Origin: Paraburkholderia sp. BL9I2N2
GTDB taxonomy: Bacteria; Pseudomonadota; Gammaproteobacteria; Burkholderiales; Burkholderiaceae
DNA: 64,000 nucleotides
NCBI RefSeq assembly: GCF_004339745.1
Contig: NZ_SMGP01000001.1
Location: 1-64,000, forward strand
Direction of reading: 5' to 3'
Part shown: piece after piece, positions 21,318 through 30,778 of the stretch
Layout of the letters: every line of letters begins with the position of its first letter
How positions within the stretch are numbered: position 1 is the stretch's first letter
The notes under the pieces: generated by a model
Seen by the model: the letters and a program-made list of their open reading frames with translations, nothing else
Databases searched by the model: none
What the model was told of the DNA's origin: nothing
Position numbers and translations under genes: made by a program

Positions 21318-22717
21318 AACACATCGTCAAACATATTCACTTTGTCGGCATCGGTGGTGTCGGCATGAGCGGCATCGCGGAGGTGCTGGTCAACCTCGGC
21401 TATCAGGTGAGCGGCTCGGATCTCACGAGCAACGCGGTCACGGATCGCCTCGCCGCACTCGGCGCGCGGATCGCGATCGGTCACGCGGCGGAGAACATCG
21501 AAGGCGCGAACGCGGTGGTCGTCTCTACCGCGGTGCGCAGCGACAACCCGGAAGTGCTGGCCGCGCGTCATCGCCGCATTCCGATCGTGCCGCGCGCAGT
21601 GATGCTCGCGGAGCTGATGCGCCTGAAGCAGGGCATCGCGATTGCCGGCACGCACGGCAAGACCACGACCACCTCGCTGGTGGCGAGCGTGCTCGCGGCG
21701 GGCGGTCTCGATCCGACCTTCGTGATCGGCGGCCGGCTGATCAGCGCGGGCGCGAATGCGCGGCTCGGCACGGGCGACTTCATCGTCGCGGAAGCCGACG
21801 AGTCGGATGCGTCGTTCCTGAATCTGTTCCCGGTGATCGAAGTCATCACGAACATCGACGCCGATCACATGGACACCTACGGGCATGACTTCGCGCGGCT
21901 CAAGCAGGCGTTCATCGAATTCACGCACCGTCTGCCGTTTTACGGTATCGCGGTGCTGTGCGTCGACGATCCGAACGTGAAGGAAATTCTGCCGTTCGTG
22001 TCGAAGCCGATCATCCGCTACGGCTTCGCGCCGGATGCGCAGGTGCGCGCGGTCAACGTACAGGCGCGCGACGGCAAGATGCATTTCACCGCCATGCGCG
22101 AAGACGCGGCGCCGATCGACATCGTTTTGAACCTGCCGGGCGAGCACAACGTGCAGAACGCTTTGGCCGCAATTGCAATTGCGACTGAACTTGAAGTGAA
22201 AGATGCCGATATCCAGCGAGCGCTGGCGGATTTCAACGGCGTGGGCCGACGCTTCCAGCGCTATGGCGAAGTGCCGGTCGTAAGCGAAGGCAAAGCGAGC
22301 GGCGCCTACACGCTGGTCGACGACTACGGTCATCACCCGGTCGAAATGGCGGCCACGGTGGCGGCGGCGCGCGGCGCATTTCCGGGCCGGCGTCTGGTGC
22401 TGGCGTTCCAGCCGCACCGCTTCACGCGTACGCGTGATTGCTTCGAGGATTTTGTGAAAGTGCTGTCGACCGTCGACGCGCTCGTGCTGACCGAAGTCTA
22501 TTCGGCCGGTGAAGCGCCAATCGTCGCCGCGGACGGCCGCGCCTTGGCGCGTGCGCTGCGTGTGGCGGGCAAGGTCGAGCCGGTGTTTGTCGATACGGTG
22601 GATGAAGTGCCGGACGCGCTCTCAGCAGTGGTGCGCGACGGCGATGTGGTGATCACGATGGGCGCGGGTTCGATCGGCGGTGTGCCCGGTCGCCTGGCGC
22701 AGGAAACGAAGGTGTGA
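21314..22717 (+). CDS. murC: UDP-MurNAc:L-alanine ligase MurC
   Basis: A 467-aa cytoplasmic Mur ligase that adds the first stem-peptide residue, L-Ala. The dinucleotide-type loop [17 protein letters not shown] lies near 9-25 and the ATP loop [14 protein letters not shown] near 112. [12 protein letters not shown] and DDYGHHPVE are typical MurC motifs. The ATG at 21314 overlaps the murG stop; upstream open frame is not coding. Its GTGA junction with ddlB is also overlapping. Confidence 0.96.
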   Translation: MKHIVKHIHFVGIGGVGMSGIAEVLVNLGYQVSGSDLTSNAVTDRLAALGARIAIGHAAENIEGANAVVVSTAVRSDNPEVLAARHRRIPIVPRAVMLAELMRLKQGIAIAGTHGKTTTTSLVASVLAAGGLDPTFVIGGRLISAGANARLGTGDFIVAEADESDASFLNLFPVIEVITNIDADHMDTYGHDFARLKQAFIEFTHRLPFYGIAVLCVDDPNVKEILPFVSKPIIRYGFAPDAQVRAVNVQARDGKMHFTAMREDAAPIDIVLNLPGEHNVQNALAAIAIATELEVKDADIQRALADFNGVGRRFQRYGEVPVVSEGKASGAYTLVDDYGHHPVEMAATVAAARGAFPGRRLVLAFQPHRFTRTRDCFEDFVKVLSTVDALVLTEVYSAGEAPIVAADGRALARALRVAGKVEPVFVDTVDEVPDALSAVVRDGDVVITMGAGSIGGVPGRLAQETKV

Positions 22718-23664
22718 GCGAAATGAGCAGTATCGACCCGAAACAATTCGGCAAAGTGGCAGTGCTACTCGGTGGGAACTCCGCCGAGCGCGAGGTATCG
22801 CTCAACTCCGGCCGCCTGGTGCTGCAAGGTCTGCGCGACGCCGGCGTGGACGCGCATCCGTTCGATCCGGCCGAGCGTCCGCTCGCCGCATTGAAGGAAG
22901 AAGGCTTTGTGCGCGCGTTCAACGCGCTGCATGGCGGCTATGGCGAGAACGGCCAGATCCAGGGCGCGCTCGACTTTTACGGCATCAAGTACACGGGTAG
23001 CGGCGTGCTCGGCTCGGCGCTCGGTCTGGACAAGTTCCGCACCAAGCTCGTGTGGCAGCAACTCGGCATTCCGACGCCGCCGTTCGAAGCGGTGCTGCGC
23101 GGCGACGACTACGCGGCGCGTTCGAAAGATATCGTCGCGAAGCTCGGCTTGCCGCTCTTCGTGAAGCCGGCGAGCGAGGGTTCGAGCGTCGCGGTGATCA
23201 AGGTCAAGAGCGCCGACGCACTGCCTGCCGCGCTGATCGAAGCGGTCAAGTACGACAAGATCGTGGTGGTCGAAAAGAGCATTGAAGGCGGCGGCGAATA
23301 CACCGCGTGCATCGCCGGCAATCTCGACTTGCCGGTGATTCGCATCGTGCCGGCCGGCGAGTTTTACGACTATCACGCGAAGTACATCGCGAACGACACG
23401 CAGTACCTGATCCCGTGCGGTCTGGCCGCGGACGAGGAAGCGCGCCTGAAAGTGCTGGCGCGCCGTGCCTTCGACGTGCTCGGTTGCACCGACTGGGGCC
23501 GCGCGGATTTCATGCTCGATGCCGACGGCAACCCGTATTTCCTCGAAGTGAACACGGCGCCTGGCATGACCGATCACTCGCTGCCGCCGAAAGCGGCGCG
23601 CGCGGTGGGCATCAGCTATCAGGAACTGGTTGTCGGCGTATTGGCGCTGACGCTGCAGGACTAA
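22714..23664 (+). CDS. ddlB: D-alanine--D-alanine ligase
   Basis: A 316-aa ATP-grasp enzyme that joins two D-Ala to give the dipeptide used by Mur[17 protein letters not shown] is near 19-34. ATP-grasp elements [28 protein letters not shown] and metal site [18 protein letters not shown] are present. Two starts are possible: GTG at 22714, which overlaps the murC stop (GTGA), or ATG at 22723. The overlap pattern of the cluster favours the first. Confidence 0.95.
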   Translation: MSEMSSIDPKQFGKVAVLLGGNSAEREVSLNSGRLVLQGLRDAGVDAHPFDPAERPLAALKEEGFVRAFNALHGGYGENGQIQGALDFYGIKYTGSGVLGSALGLDKFRTKLVWQQLGIPTPPFEAVLRGDDYAARSKDIVAKLGLPLFVKPASEGSSVAVIKVKSADALPAALIEAVKYDKIVVVEKSIEGGGEYTACIAGNLDLPVIRIVPAGEFYDYHAKYIANDTQYLIPCGLAADEEARLKVLARRAFDVLGCTDWGRADFMLDADGNPYFLEVNTAPGMTDHSLPPKAARAVGISYQELVVGVLALTLQD

Positions 23665-23688
23665 CCGGGGCGACCCGAAAGCAACACC

Positions 23689-24441
23689 ATGTGGAACAAC
23701 GTTCGCCAGCTCAATTTCGCCGCCAACGCATTGCATGCGTTGCTGGTGCTCGTGCTGCTGGCGGCGGGCGGTTACTGGCTGATCCAGCGCCCGAATTTCG
23801 CGTTGCGCGAAATCCAGATCGACGGCGATACCGAGCACATCAATTCGCCGACGGTGCGCGCGGGTGTCGTGGGGCGCTTGAAGGGCAACTTTTTCACGGT
23901 GGATCTCGACGTGGCGCGTCAGGCGTTCGAGCAGATGCCGTGGGTGCGTCATGCGAGCGTGCGGCGCGTCTGGCCGAATGCACTGGCTGTCACGCTGGAA
24001 GAGTACAAACCGCTGGGAACGTGGGGCAGCGATCAGTTGGTGAGCGTCGACGGCGAGCTGTTCACCGCGAACCAGGGCGAGCTCGAAGAAGACTTGCCCG
24101 CGTTCGACGGTCCGGACGGTACGGCAAAAGAGGTGGTCGCGCGTTATCACGACTTCCAGAAATGGTTTGCGCCGTTGGGCGCGACGCCTGAAGAAGTGAC
24201 GCTGTCGCCACGCTACGCGTGGACGGTGAAGCTCTCGAACGGCACGCAGGTGGAACTTGGGCGCGAACGCAATCAGGACACGCTGCTCGACCGGAGCAAG
24301 CGTCTGAGCGCGGCGTGGAACGCGGTGACGCAACGTTGGGGAAAGGATATCGAGTATGCGGACTTGCGCTATCCGAACGGTTTCGCGATTCGCGCGGCAG
24401 GGATGCGCTTTATCACCGAACCCGACAAGGGCAAGAAGTAA
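23689..24441 (+). CDS. ftsQ: Cell division protein FtsQ
   Basis: A 250-aa bitopic divisome protein that bridges early and late division proteins through FtsB and FtsL. A short cytoplasmic end is followed by a membrane segment (about 15-34, LLVLVLLAAGGYWL). The periplasmic POTRA domain follows, seen as LREIQIDGDTEHINSPTVR near 40 and FEQMPWVRHASVRRVWPNAL near 83-102, and then the beta domain. It lies 24 bp after ddlB. Confidence 0.94.
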   Translation: MWNNVRQLNFAANALHALLVLVLLAAGGYWLIQRPNFALREIQIDGDTEHINSPTVRAGVVGRLKGNFFTVDLDVARQAFEQMPWVRHASVRRVWPNALAVTLEEYKPLGTWGSDQLVSVDGELFTANQGELEEDLPAFDGPDGTAKEVVARYHDFQKWFAPLGATPEEVTLSPRYAWTVKLSNGTQVELGRERNQDTLLDRSKRLSAAWNAVTQRWGKDIEYADLRYPNGFAIRAAGMRFITEPDKGKK

Positions 24442-24468
24442 ACGGACATCACACGCAATGAGCACGCT

Positions 24469-25701
24469 ATGAGTAAAGACTATAAAGATCTGCTGGTCGC
24501 CCTCGACATTGGGACGTCGAAGGTCGTGGCCATCGTCGCCGAGTTGAAGGGCGAGGGTCACTACGAGGTGATCGGCCTCGGCCAGAGCGAATCGAAGGGG
24601 CTCAAGAAAGGCGTGGTGGTGAATATCGAAGCCACCGTGCAGTCCATTCAGCGCGCGCTCGAAGAAGCCGAACTGATGGCCGACTGCAAGATCACAAACG
24701 TATTTACCGGAATTGCCGGCAGCCATATCCGCAGCTTCAACTCGAGCGGCATGGTGGCGATCAAGGAGAAGGAAGTCACGCAGACGGATGTGGCTCGCGT
24801 GATCGAAACGGCGAAGGCGATCAACATCCCGACCGATCAGCAGGTGCTGCACATCCTGACGCAGGAATTCATCATCGACGGTCAGGAAGATGTGCGCGAG
24901 CCGATCGGCATGAGCGGCATTCGTCTCGAAGTGAAGGTGCATATCGTCACCGGCGCGGTGAGCGCGGCGCAGAACATCGTCAAGTGCGTGCGCCGCTGCG
25001 GGCTCGAAGTGAACGATCTGATCTTGCAGCCGCTGGCGTCGTCGCTGGCGGTGCTGACGGAAGACGAAAAAGAACTCGGCGTGGTGCTGGTCGATATCGG
25101 CGGCGGCACGACGGACATTGCGATTTTCAGCGAAGGTGCGATCCGTCATACGGCGGTGATTCCTATCGCCGGCGACCAGATCACGAGCGACATCGCGATG
25201 GCGCTGCGTACGCCGACGCCGGATGCGGAAGACATCAAGGTGGATTACGGCATCGCCAAGCAGGCGCTCGCCGATCCGGACGAGATGATCGAAGTGCCGG
25301 GTCTCGGCGAGCGCGGTCCGCGCACGCTGTCGCGCCAGGCGCTGGCGGCAGTGGTCGAGCCGCGTGTCGAAGAACTGTTTTCGCTCGTGCAGCAGGTGGT
25401 GCGCGAGTCGGGTTACGAGGAACTGCTGAGCTCCGGCGTGGTGCTGACCGGCGGCGCGTCGATGATGCTCGGCATGGTCGAACTGGGTGAGGACATCTTC
25501 CTGAAGCCGGTGCGCATCGGCGTGCCGGAATACGCGGGCGGTCTCGCTGACGTGGTGCGCAATCCGCGCTACTCGACGGCGATGGGCCTGCTCGTCGAAG
25601 GACGCTCGCAGCGCATGCGCGGCCGCAAGGTCGCGGTGCAGTCGGGCTCGATGGGACAGGTGTTCACGCGCATGAAGGACTGGTTCCTCGGCAACTTCTA
25701 A
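24469..25701 (+). CDS. ftsA: Cell division protein FtsA
   Basis: A 410-aa actin-family ATPase that tethers FtsZ filaments to the membrane and recruits later proteins. Actin-fold motifs are visible: LVALDIGTSKVVAIVAEL near 8-25, the phosphate 2 segment VVLVDIGGGTTDIAIF near 205-220, and adenosine segment VVLTGGASMM near 324. The 1C domain lies between. The C-terminal GQVFTRMKDWFLGNF is the amphipathic membrane-targeting helix. No strong Shine-Dalgarno precedes the ATG. Confidence 0.96.
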   Translation: MSKDYKDLLVALDIGTSKVVAIVAELKGEGHYEVIGLGQSESKGLKKGVVVNIEATVQSIQRALEEAELMADCKITNVFTGIAGSHIRSFNSSGMVAIKEKEVTQTDVARVIETAKAINIPTDQQVLHILTQEFIIDGQEDVREPIGMSGIRLEVKVHIVTGAVSAAQNIVKCVRRCGLEVNDLILQPLASSLAVLTEDEKELGVVLVDIGGGTTDIAIFSEGAIRHTAVIPIAGDQITSDIAMALRTPTPDAEDIKVDYGIAKQALADPDEMIEVPGLGERGPRTLSRQALAAVVEPRVEELFSLVQQVVRESGYEELLSSGVVLTGGASMMLGMVELGEDIFLKPVRIGVPEYAGGLADVVRNPRYSTAMGLLVEGRSQRMRGRKVAVQSGSMGQVFTRMKDWFLGNF

Positions 25702-25833
25702 CGCATTCGCTGCACAGAACGGTTCTTAGAAATACGCGCCGGTGCCGGCGGCCGGCGCGCGACAGGAGGTTGCCCGATCTCCTGCCGAATAACGGCCGAG
25801 TGGCTGTAAATTTTTTATCTTGACGGAGGCATC
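25702..25833 (+). promoter_or_regulatory. ftsA-ftsZ spacer with three small hairpins
   Basis: 132 bp, the largest gap inside the cluster. Three inverted repeats follow one another: CGCGCCGG / CCGGCGCG (25735-25742 with 25752-25759), CAGGAG / CTCCTG (25763-25768 with 25779-25784), and a weak 5-bp one (25793-25797 with 25802-25806) running into TAAATTTTTTA. ACGGAGG near 25823 is the ftsZ ribosome binding site. It may hold an ftsZ-specific promoter or attenuator; no clear -35/-10 pair is seen. Confidence 0.45.
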
Positions 25834-27030
25834 ATGGATTTCCAAATGCTGGAAACCGAAACGAACGGCACCATCATCAAGGTGGTCGGAGTAGGTGGCG
25901 CTGGCGGCAATGCTGTCCAGCACATGATCAACAAAGGCGTGCAAGGCGTCGACTTCATCGTGATGAACACGGACGCGCAGGCTTTGTCGCGTTCGCGCGC
26001 CACCGCGGTGATCCAGCTCGGCAACACGGGTCTGGGCGCGGGCGCCAAGCCGGAAATGGGCCGCGCCGCAGCGGAAGAAGCCCGTGAGCGCATCGCCGAC
26101 GCACTGCGCGGCGCGCATATGGTCTTCATCACGGCCGGCATGGGCGGCGGCACGGGTACGGGCGCAGCACCCGTGGTCGCGCAGATCGCCAAGGAAATGG
26201 GTATCTTGACCGTTGGCGTCGTCAGCAAGCCGTTCGAATTCGAAGGCGGCAAGCGCATGCGCGTCGCGGAAGCCGGTTCGCAGCAACTGGAGGATCACGT
26301 CGACTCGCTGATCGTCGTCCTGAACGACAAGCTGTTCGAGGTGATGGGCGATGACGCCGAGATGGACAAGTGCTTCCAGTGCGCAGACGACGTTCTGAAC
26401 AACGCAGTTGCCGGCATCGCGGAAATCATCAACGTCGACGGTCTGGTGAACGTCGACTTCGAAGACGTGAAGACGGTGATGGGCGAGCAAGGCAAGGCGA
26501 TGATGGGCACGGCGACGGTTGCCGGCGTCGATCGCGCACGCCTCGCTGCTGAGCAGGCTGTCGCCAGCCCGCTGCTGGAAGGCGTGGATCTGTCGGGTGC
26601 GCGTGGCGTGCTGGTCAACATCACGTCGAGCCGTTCGCTGCGTCTGTCGGAAACGCGCGAAGTGATGAACACCATCAAGAGCTATGCTGCGGAAGACGCG
26701 ACCGTGATTTTCGGCGCGGTGTACGACGATGCGATGGGCGACGCGCTGCGCGTGACGGTCGTGGCAACGGGCCTGGGCCGTGCGGCGAAGAAGCAGCAAT
26801 CGGCACCGATGACGCTGCTGCGCACCGGCACCGACAACCAGCCGATCAATGCACACGCTGCCTACACACCGCAGTCGTCGCACGCCAGCACCGCCGACTA
26901 CGGCGCGCTGGACACGCCGGCAGTGTGGCGCACGTCGCGCGATACGGCCGCTTCGCATGTGCAGGCGCTGCAGGAAAAGGGCGTCGACACGTACGACATT
27001 CCGGCATTCCTGCGCAAGCAGGCGGACTGA
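25834..27030 (+). CDS. ftsZ: Cell division GTPase FtsZ
   Basis: A 398-aa tubulin homologue that forms the cytokinetic Z ring. The nucleotide-binding region VVGVGGAGGNAVQHMI is near 12-27, the tubulin signature GGGTGTGAAPVVA near 107-119, and the T7-loop region NVDFEDVKTVM near 207. After a variable linker, YDIPAFLRKQAD at the C-terminus is the conserved peptide for FtsA, ZipA and ZapD contact; zapD itself is at 38638. A strong ACGGAGG site precedes the ATG. It closes the dcw cluster. Confidence 0.97.
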   Translation: MDFQMLETETNGTIIKVVGVGGAGGNAVQHMINKGVQGVDFIVMNTDAQALSRSRATAVIQLGNTGLGAGAKPEMGRAAAEEARERIADALRGAHMVFITAGMGGGTGTGAAPVVAQIAKEMGILTVGVVSKPFEFEGGKRMRVAEAGSQQLEDHVDSLIVVLNDKLFEVMGDDAEMDKCFQCADDVLNNAVAGIAEIINVDGLVNVDFEDVKTVMGEQGKAMMGTATVAGVDRARLAAEQAVASPLLEGVDLSGARGVLVNITSSRSLRLSETREVMNTIKSYAAEDATVIFGAVYDDAMGDALRVTVVATGLGRAAKKQQSAPMTLLRTGTDNQPINAHAAYTPQSSHASTADYGALDTPAVWRTSRDTAASHVQALQEKGVDTYDIPAFLRKQAD

Positions 27031-27295
27031 GCGCACGAGCAGGCTTTTCGTTGCGGCGCTGCGAGTTGGACAGCAGTGCAGCGCTGGCGGACGAATGCAC
27101 GAGCGTGGCGGGTGAACGGCAAACAAGTCGCGTATCGTCAGATCCGCGGCAAGGACGACTGCCCTCTTCGGATTCGCGAAGCGGAGTGGGCGACTGTCGC
27201 CGGGCGGCGGAGCATAGTGTGAGGCTCACGCCGGATTTTTCACTGCGACACGACGACGTGCGAGCGTGCTTCGCATCGATGCAAAGGACTTGAGC

Positions 27296-27799
27296 ATGAT
27301 TCAAGCAGGTGACAAGCTGCCCGACGCAACGCTCTTCGAGTTGATCGAAGACGAGCGGGCGGGCTGCACGATCGGGCCTAACAGCTTCGACGTGCGCGAA
27401 CAGACGGCGGGCAAGCGTGTGGTGATCTTCGGATTGCCGGGCGCGTTCACGCCCACCTGTTCGGCCAAACATGTACCGGGTTATGTCGAACACGCCGAGC
27501 AGTTGCGCGCTCTTGGCATCGACGAGATCTGGTGCGTGTCCGTCAACGACGCGTTCGTAATGGGCGCGTGGGGACGCGATCAGCACGCCTCGGGCAAGGT
27601 GCGCATGATGGCGGACGGCAGTGCGGCTTTCACGCGAGCGCTCGGTCTCGAGCAGGATTTGTCGGCGCGCGGCATGGGAATCCGTTCCCAGCGCTACGCG
27701 ATGGTGGTCGACGACGGCGTGGTCAAGACGTTGAACGTCGAGGCTGCCGGCAAATTCGAAGTCAGCGATGCAGGGAGTATTCTCGCTACGTTGAGCTAG
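27296..27799 (+). CDS. Peroxiredoxin, Prx5 type
   Basis: A 167-aa thiol peroxidase of the AhpC/TSA superfamily, Prx5 group, that reduces H2O2 and alkyl hydroperoxides. The peroxidatic Cys is near residue 55 in PGAFTPTCSAKHVPGY. A second Cys (near 81, in IWCVSVND) is typical of bacterial members. The ATG at 27296 has AAAGGA 7 nt ahead and is preferred over an earlier in-frame start. The 265 bp back to ftsZ show no other gene. The partner reductant, glutaredoxin or thioredoxin, is not encoded nearby. Confidence 0.92.
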   Translation: MIQAGDKLPDATLFELIEDERAGCTIGPNSFDVREQTAGKRVVIFGLPGAFTPTCSAKHVPGYVEHAEQLRALGIDEIWCVSVNDAFVMGAWGRDQHASGKVRMMADGSAAFTRALGLEQDLSARGMGIRSQRYAMVVDDGVVKTLNVEAAGKFEVSDAGSILATLS

Positions 27800-27895
27800 G
27801 CACGTGGGCGTCGTGGCCTTCGCCACAGGCACGCGCGGTTGGCGCGTTGTGCCGGGGCAACGGTCGATAAGACGCTTTTGTGACAGGCCGTTACG

Positions 27896-27939
27896 CGGGC
27901 CGATGACCGGAAACGCCTCCGTTCCGGGGCATCGGCCCG
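27896..27939 (+). other. Long two-part inverted repeat before lpxC
   Basis: A 10-bp perfect arm (27896-27905 with 27930-27939) encloses a further 6-bp arm (CCGGAA 27907-27912 with TTCCGG 27922-27927) and a 9-nt loop. No T-run follows, so it is a poor rho-independent terminator. It lies between the peroxiredoxin gene and lpxC. Confidence 0.5.
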
Positions 27940-28025
27940 TCACGCTTTCCTGACGGGCGCCCAGGGGTAATGCAGCGAAACAGATTGATACGTTCCGCGA
28001 AAAGACGCTCCTTAGGGTATTGGAG

Positions 28026-28031
28026 TATAAT
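28026..28031 (+). promoter_or_regulatory. Candidate lpxC promoter -10
   Basis: A perfect TATAAT lies 57 bp before lpxC. No good -35 is found at 16-18 bp, so the promoter may need an activator, or the match may be chance. Confidence 0.4.
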
Positions 28032-28087
28032 TCGTGCTATGGAATAAAAAGTCCCGATTGGGATTTTCAATCGAATAGAAGATCACC

Positions 28088-29005
28088 ATGTTGAAGCAGC
28101 GCACTATCAAGCAAATCGTCAAGACAGTCGGCATTGGCCTGCACTCCGGCCGCAAAGTCGAACTGACCCTCCGTCCGGCCGGGCCGGACACGGGCATCGT
28201 GTTTTCGCGCGTGGATCTGGCCACGCCGGTGGACATTCCTGCGTCGGCGATGGCGATTGGCGATACGCGTCTGGCTTCCGTGTTGCAGAAGGACGGCGCG
28301 CGCGTCTCGACCATCGAGCATCTGATGTCCGCCTGCGCCGGTCTCGGCATCGACAACCTGTACGTCGACGTCACCGCCGAAGAAATCCCGATCATGGACG
28401 GCAGCGCGGGTTCGTTCGTGTTTCTGATTCAATCGGCAGGTATCGAAGAGCAGAACGCGGCGAAGAAATTCATCAAGGTCACCAAGCCGGTCGAAATTCG
28501 TGACGGCGATAAATTCGCGCGTCTCGACCCGTATTTCGGTTTCAAGCTCAAATTTACGATCGATTTCCGTCACCCGGCCGTGGATAAAACCGGTCAGGCG
28601 CTGGAAGTGGATTTTGCCAACACGTCGTACGTGCGTGAAATCGCGCGTGCCCGCACCTTCGGTTTTGCGCATGAAGTGGAAATGATGCGTGAACTGGGTC
28701 TGGCGCGTGGCGGCAGCATGGACAACGCGATCGTGCTCGACGAGTACCGCATCCTGAATAACGACGGCCTGCGCTACGACGACGAGTTCGTGAAGCACAA
28801 GATGCTCGACGCGATCGGCGACCTGTATGTGATCGGCCACCCGTTGCTGGCGTCGTACAACGCGTACAAGTCGGGCCACGGCCTGAACAACGCGCTGCTG
28901 CGTGAACTGCTGGCGCACGAAGATTCGTACGAAATCGTCACCTTCGACGACACGCAGAAGGCACCGCGCGGTTTCGCCTACGAGACCCAGACGGCTTTTG
29001 CCTGA
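28088..29005 (+). CDS. lpxC: UDP-3-O-acyl-GlcNAc deacetylase LpxC
   Basis: A 305-aa zinc amidase, the committed step of lipid A synthesis. It removes the acetyl group from UDP-3-O-acyl-GlcNAc. Zinc and catalytic residues are visible: His in [18 protein letters not shown] near 74-91, [12 protein letters not shown] near 98, and [16 protein letters not shown] near 237-252, which contributes zinc His and Asp. Length equals the Escherichia coli enzyme (305). Position after the dcw cluster is the usual one. In enterobacteria LpxC is degraded by FtsH via its C-terminus; that cannot be judged here. Confidence 0.96.
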   Translation: MLKQRTIKQIVKTVGIGLHSGRKVELTLRPAGPDTGIVFSRVDLATPVDIPASAMAIGDTRLASVLQKDGARVSTIEHLMSACAGLGIDNLYVDVTAEEIPIMDGSAGSFVFLIQSAGIEEQNAAKKFIKVTKPVEIRDGDKFARLDPYFGFKLKFTIDFRHPAVDKTGQALEVDFANTSYVREIARARTFGFAHEVEMMRELGLARGGSMDNAIVLDEYRILNNDGLRYDDEFVKHKMLDAIGDLYVIGHPLLASYNAYKSGHGLNNALLRELLAHEDSYEIVTFDDTQKAPRGFAYETQTAFA

Positions 29006-29046
29006 CGCCTTCGGGCGAATTTTCCGAAGTAATCGTACGAAAAGTA

Positions 29047-29075
29047 AGCGGCCCAGTCGGGCCGCTTTTCTTTTG
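29047..29075 (+). terminator. Terminator of lpxC
   Basis: AAGCGGCCC / GGGCCGCTT form a 9-bp stem around a 4-nt loop, followed by TTCTTTT. It lies 41 nt after the lpxC stop, just before the end of the convergent dciA-like gene. Confidence 0.88.
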
Positions 29076-29076
29076 C

Positions 29077-29562
29077 CTAGCGATTTCTCCGATGCCGGGC
29101 CGCCATTTTCGCCAGCGCTTCCTGTAAGGGCGACGGCGCCAACGATTCGCTCAGCGCGTGGAGCGCGTCGGCGCCGGCCGGCGTCATGCGCGCCTGTTTG
29201 ACCGGCGGCGGTTCCTTGACAGCCTGCGGCCGCACGCGAATCCGCAGCGCATTGACCGGCCAGCCGCGCTGTTGTAGATCCGACAGCAGCCGCGGTTCCA
29301 GATGCCGCAGCCGTGCCGCCAGCGCGTTGTGGCCGGCGAACAGGGCCAACACGCCTTCCTTGATAAAGCTGGGCTCGACGCTCGTCGCCAGATAGTCCGG
29401 CAGCAGCGCCCGCAGATCCTTCTCCAACGCCGCAATCTGCTCGACGCCCGCGCGCAGGGCCGCGAACGCGTCCGTGCGGTTGAGCACCTCGGCGACCGGC
29501 TGCGGGCGGCGCGCCTTGAACTGCTGGGGCGGCGGCCTTGAAAAGGAAGGAATACGGCTCAT
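29077..29562 (-). CDS. dciA: DUF721 protein, DciA-like helicase loader
   Basis: A 161-aa protein with a DUF721 (DciA) domain. DciA is the ancestral loader of the replicative helicase DnaB in bacteria without DnaC. Seen: an N-terminal basic Pro/Gln stretch, VAEVLNRTDAFAALRAGVEQ near 23-42, a conserved middle with LRIRVRP, and a charged C-terminal helix ending in basic residues. The location beside lpxC and secA matches the Pseudomonas dciA locus, which supports the name. Function is inferred from family and context. It is divergent from secA, with the group II intron now in between. Confidence 0.75.
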   Translation of the reverse strand: MSRIPSFSRPPPQQFKARRPQPVAEVLNRTDAFAALRAGVEQIAALEKDLRALLPDYLATSVEPSFIKEGVLALFAGHNALAARLRHLEPRLLSDLQQRGWPVNALRIRVRPQAVKEPPPVKQARMTPAGADALHALSESLAPSPLQEALAKMAARHRRNR

Positions 29563-29728
29563 GTTCGATGGTAACGGCGTGTCCGCACCCTATGCGCGTT
29601 CACGCCGCGATTGTACCGCGCGGGATGCACGCGGACCTGCCTCAATGCGGACTGTCAGAGCTCGCTGCGGCGGGCTTCGGATGCCCCGCAGCCGTCTCGC
29701 TGCCGACATCAGCGTGGGCGGGGGCGCG

Positions 29729-29737
29729 TGCTAAAAT
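29729..29737 (+). promoter_or_regulatory. Candidate extended -10 promoter for secA
   Basis: TGCTAAAAT fits the extended -10 pattern (TG-N-TAnnnT). There is no clear -35. A start point near 29744 would lie only a few bases before the intron boundary at 29748. Confidence 0.4.
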
Positions 29738-30316
29738 GCGCGATTCGGTGCGACACGCATGCTCGTGTCCGGCTGCTCCACGTTACGGAGCATCGACTAG
29801 AGGGTTATTGAGGTAACTCACCATGCCCTCCGCAGGCGGCCCCCTTGTGGGCCGCACTTTAGGAAGCAGATGCAACCCTATGGGAAGCATCCTTGTAGTG
29901 AAATTGGAAACCGGAGCAATCAGCCGGGAACCTTGTTGCATGGGCCTGATTACCGTTAGGTCCCGCCCAGTCAGCGGCTTCACCTCCGCCGACAGGGCGG
30001 GGTGATGTTTGCAATTCCCGAGCCTTTAGGCAAGGGTTTCGCTAAACGATACGAGCGAAAGCTCGGTGTGTCATTGTTCGACCTCGTTTGTTGGAAGACG
30101 AGGGTAGTGAACCTGCTGTACGACCAGCAGTAGCCTAGGGAGACATGCGTCACTGGCAACGGTGGGGTGTGAAGCTCTTCTGACAATGTAGCCCCCGGAC
30201 GTTTCGGGCAGATTGGTTCCGCGAGGAGGCGGTCTGGATACTCCTAGCAGCAAGGGGGTAAGGCGCTAGGCTGGCTGATAGGGTTAACGGAAGTGAACTG
30301 CTGATAAACCTCGTTA

Positions 30317-30321
30317 GCATT
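30317..30321 (+). other. Candidate EBS2 of the intron
   Basis: GCATT can pair with AATGC at 29735-29739, the IBS2 position directly upstream of IBS1. It lies about 60 nt before EBS1, a normal distance. Only five pairs, so tentative. Confidence 0.45.
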
Positions 30322-30378
30322 GTGTGCCAAAGCTGCTGATAGGCACTGACCAAAAGGTATGCGGTTGGATAGCCCGCT

Positions 30379-30384
30379 CGAATC
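30379..30384 (+). other. EBS1 of the group II intron
   Basis: CGAATC is the exact reverse complement of the last six bases of the 5' exon (29742-29747). It sits in a domain I loop between CCCG and CGGG. It sets target recognition and supports the 5' boundary chosen. Confidence 0.8.
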
Positions 30385-30778
30385 TCGGGTTACGTCGTTC
30401 GTGATACCGCCGGGGAATAGGCAGAACCTAAGTCAGTCGTGTGACATGCCGGGAACGTGGTAAGCCTGTATGGTTGCCAGCGCAGTCAGGCTGGCAGGCG
30501 AACCGCAAGGGACGCTGTTGATTGTGCAGGTATGGGAGGACGGAAAAAGCGAAAGCCGGGGTGTAATGGTTCGGATAGGGGTTGGAACATCACCCCACGC
30601 GAAAGCGGGCAGACTTCCGTCTGGTCTACCGTCGCAAGACGGCTGACTACCCTCTGTAACTTGGTCAGATGCAGGTGCATGCGCCTGCATTGAGTTTTGT
30701 TGTTCCCCAGCGGGGTGTATCTGCCCCGCTGGGGGAGATGCGCCTTCTGTCTGGGGACTTTCCAGGTAGGAGAGCAGC

